From NCBI RefSeq assembly GCF_001190925.1, contig NZ_CP011072.1, positions 4,712,001-4,776,000 of the forward strand: a stretch of DNA of 64,000 nt. The letters run 5' to 3'. Source of the stretch: Azoarcus sp. CIB (GTDB lineage: Bacteria; Pseudomonadota; Gammaproteobacteria; Burkholderiales; Rhodocyclaceae). A program made the translations under genes and the position numbers. Within the stretch, counting starts at the first letter, position 1; the number at the start of each line of letters is the position of its first letter. Shown here one piece after another: positions 36,127-45,339 of this stretch. The notes under the pieces were generated by a model. That model was not told the origin of the DNA and ran no database searches. It saw only the letters and a program-made list of their open reading frames with translations.

Positions 36127-37572
36127 ATGAAACCGTCACTCCAGCTCAAGATCTCGCAGCACCTCACGCTGACGCCGCAGCTGCAGCAATCGATCAAACT
36201 GCTGCAGCTGTCGACGCTGGAGCTGAACCAGGAGCTGGAACGCTTCCTCCTCGAGAACCCCATGCTCGAGCGCGAGGACGGCGACGGCAGCGACTTTTCT
36301 CCGAGCGTCGCACAGGTTTCGCCGGGCACGACCGAGTCCGGCAGCCAGTCCGACACCCCCGCACCGAGCGAGGAGACGCGTAACGAGGCCGAGCCGGCAA
36401 ACTTCGACGAGGCCGGCGAGTGGTCGAACGCGGGCAGCGGCTCGTCGAACCGCAACGATGACGACGACACCGACTTCCAGGAACTGCAGGCCGCCGGCAC
36501 CAGCCTGCGCGACCACCTCGACCAGCAGGTGAGCCTGTCGCCGCTCTCCGATCGCGACCGCGCGCTGGTGCGCTTCATCATGGAGGCGCTCGACGAGGAC
36601 GGCTACCTCAACCAGTCGCTCGATGAACTGCTGCCGCTGCTGCCGCCGGAACTCGAATACGACCTCGACGACCTCACGATCGCGCTGCACCACGTGCAGA
36701 ACCTCGACCCGGCCGGCATCGGCGCGCGCACGCCGCAGGAATGCCTGAGCCTGCAGCTCAGGGCGATGCCGTCCTGCCCGACGCGCGACCTCGCACTGAA
36801 GATCGTCGACGAACACCTCGACCTGCTCGCCGAGCGCAACTTCCTGCGCATCAAGCGCGCCACCGGCTGCGACGACGACGCGCTGCGCGCCGCGCACGCG
36901 CTGATCTGCCGCCTCGACCCGCATCCGGGCTCACAGCACTCGGTGCAGGAGACGCGCTACATCCTGCCCGACGTCGTCGTGCGCAAAGTGCGCAACCGCT
37001 GGACGGTCACGCTCAACCCCGAGGCGATGCCCAAGCTGCGCATCAATTCCCTGTACGCCAGCATCCTGCAGCAGAACCGGGGATCGGGCGGCGCGCTCAC
37101 CAGCCAGCTACAGGAAGCGCGCTGGCTGATCAAGAATGTGCAACAACGTTTCGACACTATCCTGCGGGTTTCCCAGGCGATCGTTGACCAGCAGCGGCAG
37201 TTCTTCGATTATGGCGATGTGGCGATGCGACCTCTGACGTTGAGGGAAATCGCGGACCAGCTTGAGCTGCACGAGTCGACGGTCTCGCGAGTCACGACGC
37301 AGAAATTCATGGCCACACCGCGCGGCGTGTTTGAGCTGAAGTACTTTTTCGGCAGCCACGTTGCCACCGACACCGGTGGGGCGGCATCTTCCACGGCGAT
37401 TCGAGCGCTGATTCGCCAGCTGGTGGAGGCCGAAGACAGGAAGAAGCCCCTGTCCGACGCGAAAATTGCCGAATTGTTGGGCCAGCAGGGTATCGTGGTG
37501 GCACGCAGGACGATCGCGAAGTACCGCGAGTCACTCAATATCCCGCCGGTCAGCCTGCGCAAAGCGATCTGA
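36127..37572 (+). CDS. rpoN: RNA polymerase sigma-54 factor
   Basis: The 481-residue sigma factor is needed for enhancer-dependent transcription, such as nitrogen and aromatic metabolism. Region I is Gln/Leu-rich (QHLTLTPQLQQSIKLLQLS), region II acidic (about residues 45-120), followed by the core-binding domain, a helix-turn-helix and the C-terminal RpoN box ARRTIAKYRE, which contacts the -24 element. It sits in the lptB-rpoN-hpf-ptsN-hprK block conserved in Betaproteobacteria. Confidence 0.98.
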   Translation: MKPSLQLKISQHLTLTPQLQQSIKLLQLSTLELNQELERFLLENPMLEREDGDGSDFSPSVAQVSPGTTESGSQSDTPAPSEETRNEAEPANFDEAGEWSNAGSGSSNRNDDDDTDFQELQAAGTSLRDHLDQQVSLSPLSDRDRALVRFIMEALDEDGYLNQSLDELLPLLPPELEYDLDDLTIALHHVQNLDPAGIGARTPQECLSLQLRAMPSCPTRDLALKIVDEHLDLLAERNFLRIKRATGCDDDALRAAHALICRLDPHPGSQHSVQETRYILPDVVVRKVRNRWTVTLNPEAMPKLRINSLYASILQQNRGSGGALTSQLQEARWLIKNVQQRFDTILRVSQAIVDQQRQFFDYGDVAMRPLTLREIADQLELHESTVSRVTTQKFMATPRGVFELKYFFGSHVATDTGGAASSTAIRALIRQLVEAEDRKKPLSDAKIAELLGQQGIVVARRTIAKYRESLNIPPVSLRKAI

Positions 37573-37601
37573 AAGACGATCTGACAATACGAGGAAACAT
37601 C

Positions 37602-37928
37602 ATGAATCTCACCATCACCGGACATCACGTCGAAGTCACCCCCGCGATCCGCGAGTACGTCAACACCAAGCTTGATCGCGTCATCCGCCACTTCGACAAC
37701 GTGACCAGCGTCAGCGTGATTCTGTCGGTGGAGAAGCTGCGGCAGAAGGCGGAAGTCACGCTGCACGTGCGCGGCAAGGACATCTTCGTCGAGAGCGAGG
37801 ACGGCGACATGTACGCCGCGATCGACAGCATGACGGACAAGCTCGACCGCCAGGTCCTCAAGTACAAGGACAAGAACTACGACCACGGCCACGACACGCT
37901 GAAGCACCAGCAGCCGACCGAGCTGTGA
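37602..37928 (+). CDS. hpf: Ribosome hibernation promoting factor (short HPF)
   Basis: The 108-residue protein binds the 30S decoding site and promotes 100S or inactive ribosomes in stationary phase. MNLTITGHHVEVTPAIREYV at the N-terminus and a Lys-rich C-terminal helix (DRQVLKYKDKN) are typical of short HPF/YfiA; the long-HPF dimerisation domain is absent. It lies 29 bases after rpoN with a GAGGA ribosome binding site. Confidence 0.96.
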   Translation: MNLTITGHHVEVTPAIREYVNTKLDRVIRHFDNVTSVSVILSVEKLRQKAEVTLHVRGKDIFVESEDGDMYAAIDSMTDKLDRQVLKYKDKNYDHGHDTLKHQQPTEL

Positions 37929-37963
37929 TTCTTTAATTCGCGCCGGGGGTCCGGGGTGTGTTT

Positions 37964-37969
37964 ATAATT
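37964..37969 (+). promoter_or_regulatory. Candidate -10 box upstream of ptsN
   Basis: A TATAAT lies in the 136-base hpf-ptsN gap, about 95 bases before the ptsN start. No good -35 is seen. It may give ptsN-hprK transcription independent of rpoN. Confidence 0.35.
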
Positions 37970-38064
37970 CGCGCGTTTTCAACCCGCGCCTGCAGCACAC
38001 TCCGAGCCTCCTCCCGCACCCAACCGGCAGCGGCACGGCCCGTGTCGTGCAGGTGGTGATTCGC

Positions 38065-38550
38065 ATGAGCCTCATCGCCGAACTCCTGCCCCCCTCGAAC
38101 GTGGTCATCGATCTGGACGCCAGCAGCAAGAAGCGCGTCTTCGAACAAGCCGGACTCCTGTTCGAAAACAACCAGAGCATCGCCCGCAGCGTCGTCTTCG
38201 ACAGCCTTTTTTCGCGCGAGCGCCTCGGCTCGACCGGGCTGGGCCAGGGCATCGCGATTCCGCACGGCCGCATCAAGGGCCTGAAGGAAGCCGCCGGCGC
38301 CTTCTTGCGCCTGTCCGCCCCGGTGCAATTCGACGCTCCCGACGGCCGCCCCGTCACGATGCTGTTCGTGCTGCTGGTGCCCGAACAGGCCAACGAAACC
38401 CACCTGCAATTGCTGTCCGAGCTCGCGCAGATGTTCAGCGACCGCGACTTCCGCGACCAGTTGCAGAACGCGCCCGACACCGCGGCAATCCATTCGCTGT
38501 TCGCCTCCTGGGGTCCGCATGCGGCAGACCAGCGTCGCGCGGCTGTATGA
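38065..38550 (+). CDS. ptsN: Nitrogen regulatory PTS protein EIIA-Ntr
   Basis: The 161-residue phosphoacceptor of the nitrogen phosphotransferase system has its phosphorylated His67 in GIAIPHGRIKG, and SLFSRERLGSTGLGQ precedes it. Phosphorylation state adjusts potassium uptake, sigma-54 related and carbon/nitrogen responses. The ATG at 38065 has AGGTGG upstream; an in-frame GTG at 38047 is less likely. The 3' end overlaps hprK by 32 bases. NPr and EI-Ntr are not in the window. Confidence 0.95.
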   Translation: MSLIAELLPPSNVVIDLDASSKKRVFEQAGLLFENNQSIARSVVFDSLFSRERLGSTGLGQGIAIPHGRIKGLKEAAGAFLRLSAPVQFDAPDGRPVTMLFVLLVPEQANETHLQLLSELAQMFSDRDFRDQLQNAPDTAAIHSLFASWGPHAADQRRAAV

Positions 38551-39460
38551 CCTGCACCGCGAGCAGCTGGAGCTGACGCACGTCAGCGGCCGGCTCGACC
38601 GGATCATTTCGGTCAACGAAGAACGCATCTGGCCGGCCGACCTTGTCGGCCACCTCAACCTGATCCATCCGACGCGCATCCAGATCCTGGGCGCCGCCGA
38701 ACTCTCCTGGGCGCAGCGCCATGCGGCCGAGAAGGTCGCCCACCACCTCACCGAGATCATCAGCGCGCGCCCCCCGGCCATCATCGTCGCCGACGGCTGC
38801 AACATCCCGGACATCCTGCGCGGCATCTGCGAGTACGCCGACGTCGCCCTGATCACGACGCCGCAGCCTTCCGCGAGCGTGATCGACCAGCTGCGCCTCT
38901 ACATGTCGCGCGAACTGGCCGAAAAGATCTCGCTGCACGGCGTGTTCATGGACGTGCTGGGCATCGGCGTGTTCATCACCGGCAGTTCCGGCGCCGGCAA
39001 GTCCGAGCTCGCGCTGGAACTCATCTCGCGCGGCCACGGCCTCGTTGCCGACGACATCGTCGAGTTCTCGCGCATCGCGCCGACGGTGCTCGAAGGGCGT
39101 TGCCCGGAGATGCTCAAGGACTTCATCGAGGTGCGCGGCCTGGGCATCCTCAACATCCGCACGATCTTCGGCGAAACCGCGTGCCGGCGGAAGATGCGCC
39201 TGCGCCTGATCGTGCATCTGGAACGCCGCCTGCCGGGCCAGTCCGACCCCTCGCGCCTGCCGGTGCAGCGCGAGACGCAGGACATCCTCGGCGTGCCGGT
39301 GATCCGCACCACCCTGCCGGTCGCGGCCGGACGCAACATCGCGGTGCTGCTCGAAGCCGCCGTGCGCTCGACGATCCTGCAGCTGCGCGGCATCGATTCG
39401 ACGCAGGAATTCATCGACCGCCAGCAGCGCTTGCTCGACGCAGACGGCGAAACCCTCTGA
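38519..39460 (+). CDS. hprK: HPr kinase/phosphorylase
   Basis: The 313-residue bifunctional enzyme phosphorylates and dephosphorylates the regulatory Ser of HPr/NPr. The N-terminal domain is followed by Walker A TGSSGAGKSELALEL (about residues 153-167) and the HprK signature EVRGLGILNIRTIFG (about 203-217). Its presence next to ptsN and rpoN is typical of Beta- and some other Proteobacteria with an incomplete, purely regulatory PTS. Confidence 0.95.
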   Translation: MRQTSVARLYDLHREQLELTHVSGRLDRIISVNEERIWPADLVGHLNLIHPTRIQILGAAELSWAQRHAAEKVAHHLTEIISARPPAIIVADGCNIPDILRGICEYADVALITTPQPSASVIDQLRLYMSRELAEKISLHGVFMDVLGIGVFITGSSGAGKSELALELISRGHGLVADDIVEFSRIAPTVLEGRCPEMLKDFIEVRGLGILNIRTIFGETACRRKMRLRLIVHLERRLPGQSDPSRLPVQRETQDILGVPVIRTTLPVAAGRNIAVLLEAAVRSTILQLRGIDSTQEFIDRQQRLLDADGETL

Positions 39461-39546
39461 TCGCCCGCCGCCGGCAGAGCGCTTGCCGCACTGCCGCATC
39501 GGCTGATACGCTCAGGGTCTTTGCGCCTCCCCGCGAAGGCTCCCTG

Positions 39547-41067
39547 ATGACTGCCGCAACACCGGATTACCTGGAAAAGATCCTCAATGCCCGCGTCTAC
39601 GACGTGGCCGAGGAAACACCGCTGGACCTCGCCACGAACCTCTCGGAACGCGTGCATAACCGCATTTTCCTGAAGCGCGAGGACATGCAGCCGGTGTTCA
39701 GCTTCAAGCTGCGCGGCGCGTACAACAAGATGGCGCACCTGTCGCCGCAAGCCCTCAAGCGCGGCGTGATCTGCGCCTCGGCCGGCAACCATGCGCAGGG
39801 CGTCGCGCTCTCCGCCCAGCGCATGGGGGTGCGCGCGGTGATCGTGATGCCGACCTCGACGCCGCAGATCAAGGTCGATGCGGTCAGGTCGCGCGGCGGT
39901 GAGGTGGTGCTCGCGGGCGACTCGTACTCCGACGCCTACGCCCACGCGGTCGAACTGGAGAAGACCGAGAAGCTGACCTTCGTCCATCCCTACGACGACC
40001 CGGACGTGATCGCCGGCCAGGGCACGATCGGCATGGAGATCCTGAGGGCGCACCCGGATCCGATCCACGCCGTGTTCTGCGCGGTCGGCGGCGGCGGCCT
40101 GATCGCCGGCGTCGCGACCTATATCAAGCGCCTGCGCCCGGACACAAAGATCATCGGCGTGGAGACCGTGGACGCCGACGCGATGACCCGCTCGCTCGCC
40201 GAAGGCCGACGCGTCGTGCTCGACCAGGTCGGGCTGTTCGCCGACGGCACCGCGGTGAAGCAGGTCGGCGAGGAAACTTTCCGCCTGTGCCAGCAACACG
40301 TCGACGAAATGATCCTGGTCGACAACGACGCGATCTGCGCGGCGCTGAAGGACGTATTCGAGGACACCCGCTCCATTCTCGAACCCTCGGGCGCGCTCGC
40401 GGTGGCCGGCGCGAAGGAATACGCGAAGCGCCACAACCTGCACGGCAAGAGCCTCGTCGCGGTGGCGTCCGGCGCCAACATGAACTTCGACCGCCTGCGC
40501 TTCGTCGCCGAGCGTGCCGAGGTCGGCGAGCAGCGCGAGGCGGTGTTCGCGGTGACGATCCCGGAGCGCCCGGGCTCCTTCCGCAAGTTCTGCAGCCTGA
40601 TCGGCAACCGCCACATCACCGAGTTCAACTACCGTTACGCCGACCCGCAGCGCGCGCACATCTTCGTCGGCGTGGCGGTGCATAACCGCGCCGAGGCCAC
40701 GCGCGTCGTCGAGATGCTGGAACGCCATGAACTGCCGGCAGTGGACCTGACCGACGACGAGATGGCGAAGAGCCACATCCGGCATATGGTCGGCGGGCAC
40801 GCGCCGCACGTGAACAACGAGCTGATCTACCGCTTCGAATTCCCCGAGCGCCCGGGCGCGCTGATGAATTTCCTCACCAGCCTGCATTCGGACTGGAACA
40901 TCAGCCTGTTCCACTACCGCAACCACGGCGCCGATTTCGGCCGCGTGCTGGTGGGCATGCAAGTGCCGCCCGAGGACAAGGGAGCCTTCCAGGACTTCCT
41001 CGACCGGCTCGGCTACGAATACGCGGACGAGTCTGCCAACCCGGCCTACCGCATGTTCCTCGGCTGA
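39547..41067 (+). CDS. ilvA: Threonine ammonia-lyase, biosynthetic (threonine deaminase)
   Basis: The 506-residue PLP enzyme makes 2-oxobutanoate for isoleucine synthesis. Lys54 in FSFKLRGAYNK forms the Schiff base, SAGNHAQGVALSA binds the phosphate side and GGGGLIAGVATY follows. Two ACT-like regulatory domains (about residues 325-410 and 425-505, each beginning near a PERPG motif) indicate allosteric inhibition by isoleucine. The 3' end overlaps the convergent cyclo-ligase gene by 22 bases. Confidence 0.96.
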   Translation: MTAATPDYLEKILNARVYDVAEETPLDLATNLSERVHNRIFLKREDMQPVFSFKLRGAYNKMAHLSPQALKRGVICASAGNHAQGVALSAQRMGVRAVIVMPTSTPQIKVDAVRSRGGEVVLAGDSYSDAYAHAVELEKTEKLTFVHPYDDPDVIAGQGTIGMEILRAHPDPIHAVFCAVGGGGLIAGVATYIKRLRPDTKIIGVETVDADAMTRSLAEGRRVVLDQVGLFADGTAVKQVGEETFRLCQQHVDEMILVDNDAICAALKDVFEDTRSILEPSGALAVAGAKEYAKRHNLHGKSLVAVASGANMNFDRLRFVAERAEVGEQREAVFAVTIPERPGSFRKFCSLIGNRHITEFNYRYADPQRAHIFVGVAVHNRAEATRVVEMLERHELPAVDLTDDEMAKSHIRHMVGGHAPHVNNELIYRFEFPERPGALMNFLTSLHSDWNISLFHYRNHGADFGRVLVGMQVPPEDKGAFQDFLDRLGYEYADESANPAYRMFLG

Positions 41068-41663
41068 GCGGGGAAAGCGCCGGCCTCGGTGACGATCCAG
41101 TCCATCGGGCGGTCGTGCGGCTGCGGCCAGACGTCGTCGACGCGCGCGAATTCGAAGCCCAGCCCCACCGCGACGGGATTCATCACCGCCAGCGTGCGGT
41201 CGAAGTATCCGCCTCCGTAGCCGACGCGGTAGCCCGCGGCATCGAAGGCGTTGCACGGCACGAGGATCAGGTCGGGGGCGACGGGCTCGCCTTCGGCAGG
41301 ATGGGGAATGCCGTGCCGGTCGAGCGGCATTTCCATGCCGGGAATCCAGCGGCGGAACACCATCGGGCCGGCCTGGTGCGGCACCACCGGCAGCACCGCG
41401 ACACGCGACGCGTCCGCGGCCAGCCAGTGTGCGACCCAGGCGCGCAGGTCGGGTTCGCCGCGGTAGGGCCAGCAGAAGCCGAGCGTCTTCGGCGCCAGAC
41501 GGGCGACGAGCTCGCTCAGATGGGCTTCGAAATGGCGCATCAGGGCGGCGCGATGCGTGGCCGTCAGCGCCTGGCGCGCGGCGATGGTGCGGGCACGCAG
41601 GGCCCGGCGCTGTTCGGTGGGATCGGCGGAATCCGTTCCGGGGGCAGGATGGGCGGAAATCAC
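41046..41663 (-). CDS. 5-formyltetrahydrofolate cyclo-ligase
   Basis: The 205-residue enzyme converts 5-formyl-THF to 5,10-methenyl-THF with ATP. RRALRARTIAARQAL near the N-terminus and VGYGGGYFDRTLA near residue 145 are the family motifs. A GTG start at 41663 gives the expected length; no ATG lies upstream in a suitable position and the ribosome binding site is weak. It is divergent from the lytic transglycosylase gene (39-base gap). Confidence 0.92.
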   Translation of the reverse strand: MISAHPAPGTDSADPTEQRRALRARTIAARQALTATHRAALMRHFEAHLSELVARLAPKTLGFCWPYRGEPDLRAWVAHWLAADASRVAVLPVVPHQAGPMVFRRWIPGMEMPLDRHGIPHPAEGEPVAPDLILVPCNAFDAAGYRVGYGGGYFDRTLAVMNPVAVGLGFEFARVDDVWPQPHDRPMDWIVTEAGAFPAQPRNMR

Positions 41664-41702
41664 TGTGGTATGGTCTGGCTGATCGAAAGGGGATGGTAAG
41701 GG

Positions 41703-43634
41703 ATGGCAAAGGGTTTGTGGGCCGCGCTGGCACTTACGCTGGCGAGCCTGACGCAGGGCGCCTACGGGCAGATCGGAGACGACCGCATTCTGGCGGCGCG
41801 CGAGGCGCTGCGCACCGGTGACCGCGCAACACTGGAGCGCCTCGCCGCGGAACGCGAGCCGCATGTGCTCGACCCGTACGTACGCTACTGGCGGCTGACG
41901 AGCCTCCTCGCCCGCCCGGAAGCGCCACCGGCCGACGAGCTCAAGGAATTCCTGCTGCGCGAACCGGACAGCCTGCTCGCCGAGCGGCTGCGCGGCGACT
42001 GGCTGCGGCGCATGGCGCGCGAACAGGACTGGAGCGGCTTCCTGCAGGTCTATGCGGACCTGCGCGAACCGGACGCCGAGCTGCGCTGCCTGCAGCGCAA
42101 CGCGCGACTGGAGTCCGGCGACATGAGCGTGCTGGAGGAAGTGCGCGCACGCTGGATGGAACTCGCGGACAACCATAACGCCTGCGAACCGGCGTTCCGC
42201 ACGCTGGCGCTGGCCGGCCACATCGGCAGCGACGAGCTGTGGTGGCGGGCGCGCCGCCAGATCGACAGCCGCAGCCCGTCGAACGCGCGCACGACGCTGT
42301 CGTGGATGAAGGCCGGGGAAGCCCCCTCTTTCGCCGACTTCGACCGCATGATGAAGAGCCCGTCGGCCTGGATCGACCACCTGCCGACAAATTTCGCCGT
42401 CTCGCGCGCCGGGCGCGAGTTGGCCCTCGCCGCGCTCGTGCGCATCGCGCGCGAGGACGTGTCGTCCGCCTACGCGCGTTTCGCGCGCATCGAGGAGCGG
42501 CTGGGCGCCGAAGAGCGCGCCTACATCCATGCGACGCTGGGTCACCACGGATCGCTGCAGGGCTCGCCGGGCGCAGCGCGCTGGTTCCGGGCCGCCGGCA
42601 AGGTGCCGATGAGCGCGGAGCAGCGCGCGTGGCGCGTGCGCGCCGAACTGCGCGTCGAGGACTGGCGCGGCGTGCAGGCGGCGATCGAGGGCCTCGCCGC
42701 AACCGAGCAGACGCAACCCGAATGGACCTACTGGCTCGGCCGCGCGCTCGCCGCACAGAACCGCCCCGTGGAGGCCGCGGCCCTGTACCAACGCGTCGCC
42801 GGACAGCCCAGCTTCTACGGCATCCTCGCCGGCGAGGAGTTGGGCACCGCCTTCGCCGCACCCTCGCGCAGCGGCACCGTCACGGCGGAGGACATCGCGC
42901 GCGCCGATGGCGACCCCGGGCTGCGCCGCGCGCTCGCGCTGTACCGGCTGGAGATGCGCACCGAGGGCATGCGCGAATGGAACTGGTCGCTGCGCCGCCG
43001 CGACGAGGGCTTCCTGATCGCCGCGGCGCGGCTCGCGCTGCGCAACGAGATCTACGACCGCGCAATCAACACCGCCGAACGCACCGACCCCCAGGCCAAC
43101 TACGACCTGCGCTTCCTCACGCCCTACCGCCAACTCATCGAGCCGCAGGTGCACCAGCAGGGCCTCGATATGGCTTGGGTATATGGCCTGATGCGTCAGG
43201 AAAGCCGCTTCATCGCACCGGCACGCTCGAGCGCCGGCGCCCAGGGTCTGATGCAGGTGATGCCGGCCACGGGCAAATGGGTGGCGCGCAAGATCGGCCT
43301 CGCCGGCTATCACCAAGGCATGCTGACCGACCCCGACACCAACGTGCTGCTGGGTACCAGCTACATGCGCCTGATCCTCGAGGATCTCGACGACCATCCG
43401 GTGCTGGCGTCCGCCGGCTACAATGCGGGACCGGGTCGCGCGCGCAAATGGCGCGACGAACGCCCGCTCGAAGGCGCGATCTATGCAGAGACGATCCCCT
43501 TCGACGAAACGCGCGATTATGTGAAAAAGGTGATGGCCAATGCGGTCATCTATGCCGCGATGCTGGAAGCGAAGCCGCAGTCGCTGAAGGCCCGTCTTGG
43601 CACGATCTCACCACGGCTGACGGCGGAACCCTAG
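41703..43634 (+). CDS. slt: Soluble lytic murein transglycosylase (Slt70-like)
   Basis: The 643-residue periplasmic enzyme has a signal peptide (cleaved near AYG, about residue 22), a long superhelical U/L domain of alpha-helices (about residues 25-465) and a C-terminal goose-type lysozyme-like domain. Catalytic Glu500 lies in GLMRQESRF, with AQGLMQVMPATG and SAGYNAGPGRARKW completing the SLT motifs. It cleaves peptidoglycan to 1,6-anhydro-muropeptides. Confidence 0.95.
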   Translation: MAKGLWAALALTLASLTQGAYGQIGDDRILAAREALRTGDRATLERLAAEREPHVLDPYVRYWRLTSLLARPEAPPADELKEFLLREPDSLLAERLRGDWLRRMAREQDWSGFLQVYADLREPDAELRCLQRNARLESGDMSVLEEVRARWMELADNHNACEPAFRTLALAGHIGSDELWWRARRQIDSRSPSNARTTLSWMKAGEAPSFADFDRMMKSPSAWIDHLPTNFAVSRAGRELALAALVRIAREDVSSAYARFARIEERLGAEERAYIHATLGHHGSLQGSPGAARWFRAAGKVPMSAEQRAWRVRAELRVEDWRGVQAAIEGLAATEQTQPEWTYWLGRALAAQNRPVEAAALYQRVAGQPSFYGILAGEELGTAFAAPSRSGTVTAEDIARADGDPGLRRALALYRLEMRTEGMREWNWSLRRRDEGFLIAAARLALRNEIYDRAINTAERTDPQANYDLRFLTPYRQLIEPQVHQQGLDMAWVYGLMRQESRFIAPARSSAGAQGLMQVMPATGKWVARKIGLAGYHQGMLTDPDTNVLLGTSYMRLILEDLDDHPVLASAGYNAGPGRARKWRDERPLEGAIYAETIPFDETRDYVKKVMANAVIYAAMLEAKPQSLKARLGTISPRLTAEP

Positions 43635-43667
43635 GGATCCGTCCGGCCTGCGCAAGGAGGCTGCAGC

Positions 43668-44645
43668 ATGAAACTGGAACGCGTCGTACTCGTCGGCGGC
43701 ACCGGGTTTGTGGGTCGCGTCGTTGCGAACCGCCTGTCGCGCGAGGGCATAACCGTGCGGATCCCGACGCGGCGCTACATCCATGCGGGCGAGCTGCTGG
43801 TGCTGCCGACCGTGGATGTCATCGAAGCCGACATCCATGACCCGGCGACGCTGGAGCGTCTCTTCGCCGGCGCCGACGCCGTCGTAAACCTCGTCGGCAT
43901 CCTGCACTCGCGCCCGGGCCGGCCCTACGGCCCCGACTTCGCACGCGCCCACGTCGAGCTGCCGCGCAAGATCGTCGCGGCGTGCCGGGCGGCCGGCGTC
44001 GCCCGCCTCGTGCACATCAGCGCGCTCGGCGCGGCGGCGGACGGCCCGTCGGAATACCAGCGCTCGAAGGCGGCCGGCGAGGAAGCGATCCGCGCGGCCG
44101 GCAGTACCAACAGCTCGCCGGCGTGGACGATCCTGCGCCCGTCGGTGATCTTCGGCCGCGAGGACAGCTTCCTCAACATGTTCGTGCGCCTCGCGCATCT
44201 TTTCCCCGTCCTGCCGCTCGCGGGCGCGCATGCGCGCTTCCAACCGGTGCACGTCGAGGACGTCGCCGAGGTCGTGTGGCGCAGCCTCACGGAGCCGTCG
44301 GCACGCGGCCAGACCTACGAGGTGGCGGGACCGAAGGTCTACACGCTGCGCGAACTGGTCGAATACGTCAGCGCGCTTTCCGGCCGGCCGCGCCCGGTGA
44401 TCCCGCTGCCCGAGGGCCTCGCGCTGCTGCAGGCGCGGATGATGGAACTCGCGCCGCAACCGCTGATGAGCCGCGACAACGTGCGCTCGATGCGCGTCGA
44501 CAACGTCGCCGGCGGCGCCCCCCTGCCCTTCGGCATGACGCCGGCGGGGCTCGAGGCGCTCGCGCCGACCTGGATCGGCGATGGACATCTGCGCGCCCGC
44601 TACTACCCGATGCGCAGCCGCGCGCGCCGCCCGCGCCATGGCTGA
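43668..44645 (+). CDS. Complex I NDUFA9-like NAD(P)-binding protein
   Basis: The 325-residue extended/atypical SDR has the Rossmann motif VGGTGFVGR at residues 9-17, NLVGIL near residue 76 and ILRPSVIFGREDSFLN near residue 160. The degenerate active site (YQRSKAAGEE, with Tyr and Lys three to four residues apart) is seen in NDUFA9 homologues, which bind NADPH and may act on ubiquinone-related or lipid substrates. An AAGGAGG ribosome binding site precedes the ATG. It lies 33 bases after slt. Confidence 0.85.
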   Translation: MKLERVVLVGGTGFVGRVVANRLSREGITVRIPTRRYIHAGELLVLPTVDVIEADIHDPATLERLFAGADAVVNLVGILHSRPGRPYGPDFARAHVELPRKIVAACRAAGVARLVHISALGAAADGPSEYQRSKAAGEEAIRAAGSTNSSPAWTILRPSVIFGREDSFLNMFVRLAHLFPVLPLAGAHARFQPVHVEDVAEVVWRSLTEPSARGQTYEVAGPKVYTLRELVEYVSALSGRPRPVIPLPEGLALLQARMMELAPQPLMSRDNVRSMRVDNVAGGAPLPFGMTPAGLEALAPTWIGDGHLRARYYPMRSRARRPRHG

Positions 44646-44682
44646 CCTTTTTCCCCCTGCTGCAGAAAACGGAGACGACCGC

Positions 44683-45339
44683 ATGAAGCTCATCATCGGC
44701 AACAAGAACTACTCGTCCTGGTCCCTGCGCCCCTGGATGGCCGCGCGCGCCAGCGGACAGATCTTCGAGGAGATCCGCATTCCGCTCTTCATCGAAGGCA
44801 GCCGCGAACGCATCCTGCAGCACTCGCCCTCGGGCAAGGTGCCGTGCCTGATCGACCACGGCCTCGCGGTGTGGGATTCGCTGGCGATCTGCGAGTATCT
44901 GGCCGAGAAGGCTCCCGCCCTGTGGCCGACCGACCCGGCAGCGCGCGCGGTCGCACGTGCGGTCAGCGCCGAGATGCACTCCAGCTTCCAGGACCTGCGC
45001 CAGCACATGACGATGAACATCCGCAAGGACTACGCCGGCAAGGGCCACACCCCCGCCGTCGATGCCAACATCGCGCGCATCGAGGCGATCTGGAACGACT
45101 GCCGGGAGCGCTTCGGCGCACGGGCGAATCCGGCCGGCCCCTATCTCTTCGGCGCATTCACGATCGCGGACGCGATGTATGCCCCGGTGTGCTTCCGCTT
45201 CAAAACCTACGGCGTGCAGCCCGCCGGCGCGGCTGGCGAGTATCTCGCGGCGATGCTCGCGCATCCGGCGATGAAGGAATGGGAGGCGGCGGCGCTCGCG
45301 GAGACCGAATCCATTCCTGGCGAGGACCTGTACGGCTGA
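44683..45339 (+). CDS. Glutathione S-transferase family protein
   Basis: The 218-residue protein has a thioredoxin-like N-terminal domain with NKNYSSWSLRPW, where the Ser pair is in the position of the catalytic residue, SGKVPCLIDHG at the glutathione site and WDSLAICEYLAE. A helical C-terminal domain follows. The YfcF/zeta-like type is suggested; substrate unknown. The start at 44683 has GGAG nine bases upstream. The stop overlaps the cca start (TGATG). Confidence 0.9.
   Translation: MKLIIGNKNYSSWSLRPWMAARASGQIFEEIRIPLFIEGSRERILQHSPSGKVPCLIDHGLAVWDSLAICEYLAEKAPALWPTDPAARAVARAVSAEMHSSFQDLRQHMTMNIRKDYAGKGHTPAVDANIARIEAIWNDCRERFGARANPAGPYLFGAFTIADAMYAPVCFRFKTYGVQPAGAAGEYLAAMLAHPAMKEWEAAALAETESIPGEDLYG

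Noticed and set aside
38899-41733. Very long minus-strand open frame (over 900 codons) opposite hprK and ilvA
   Set aside because: It is antisense to well-supported genes; its Arg/His-rich composition is a by-product of high-GC codon usage. Only the separate frame at 41046-41663 is a real minus-strand gene.
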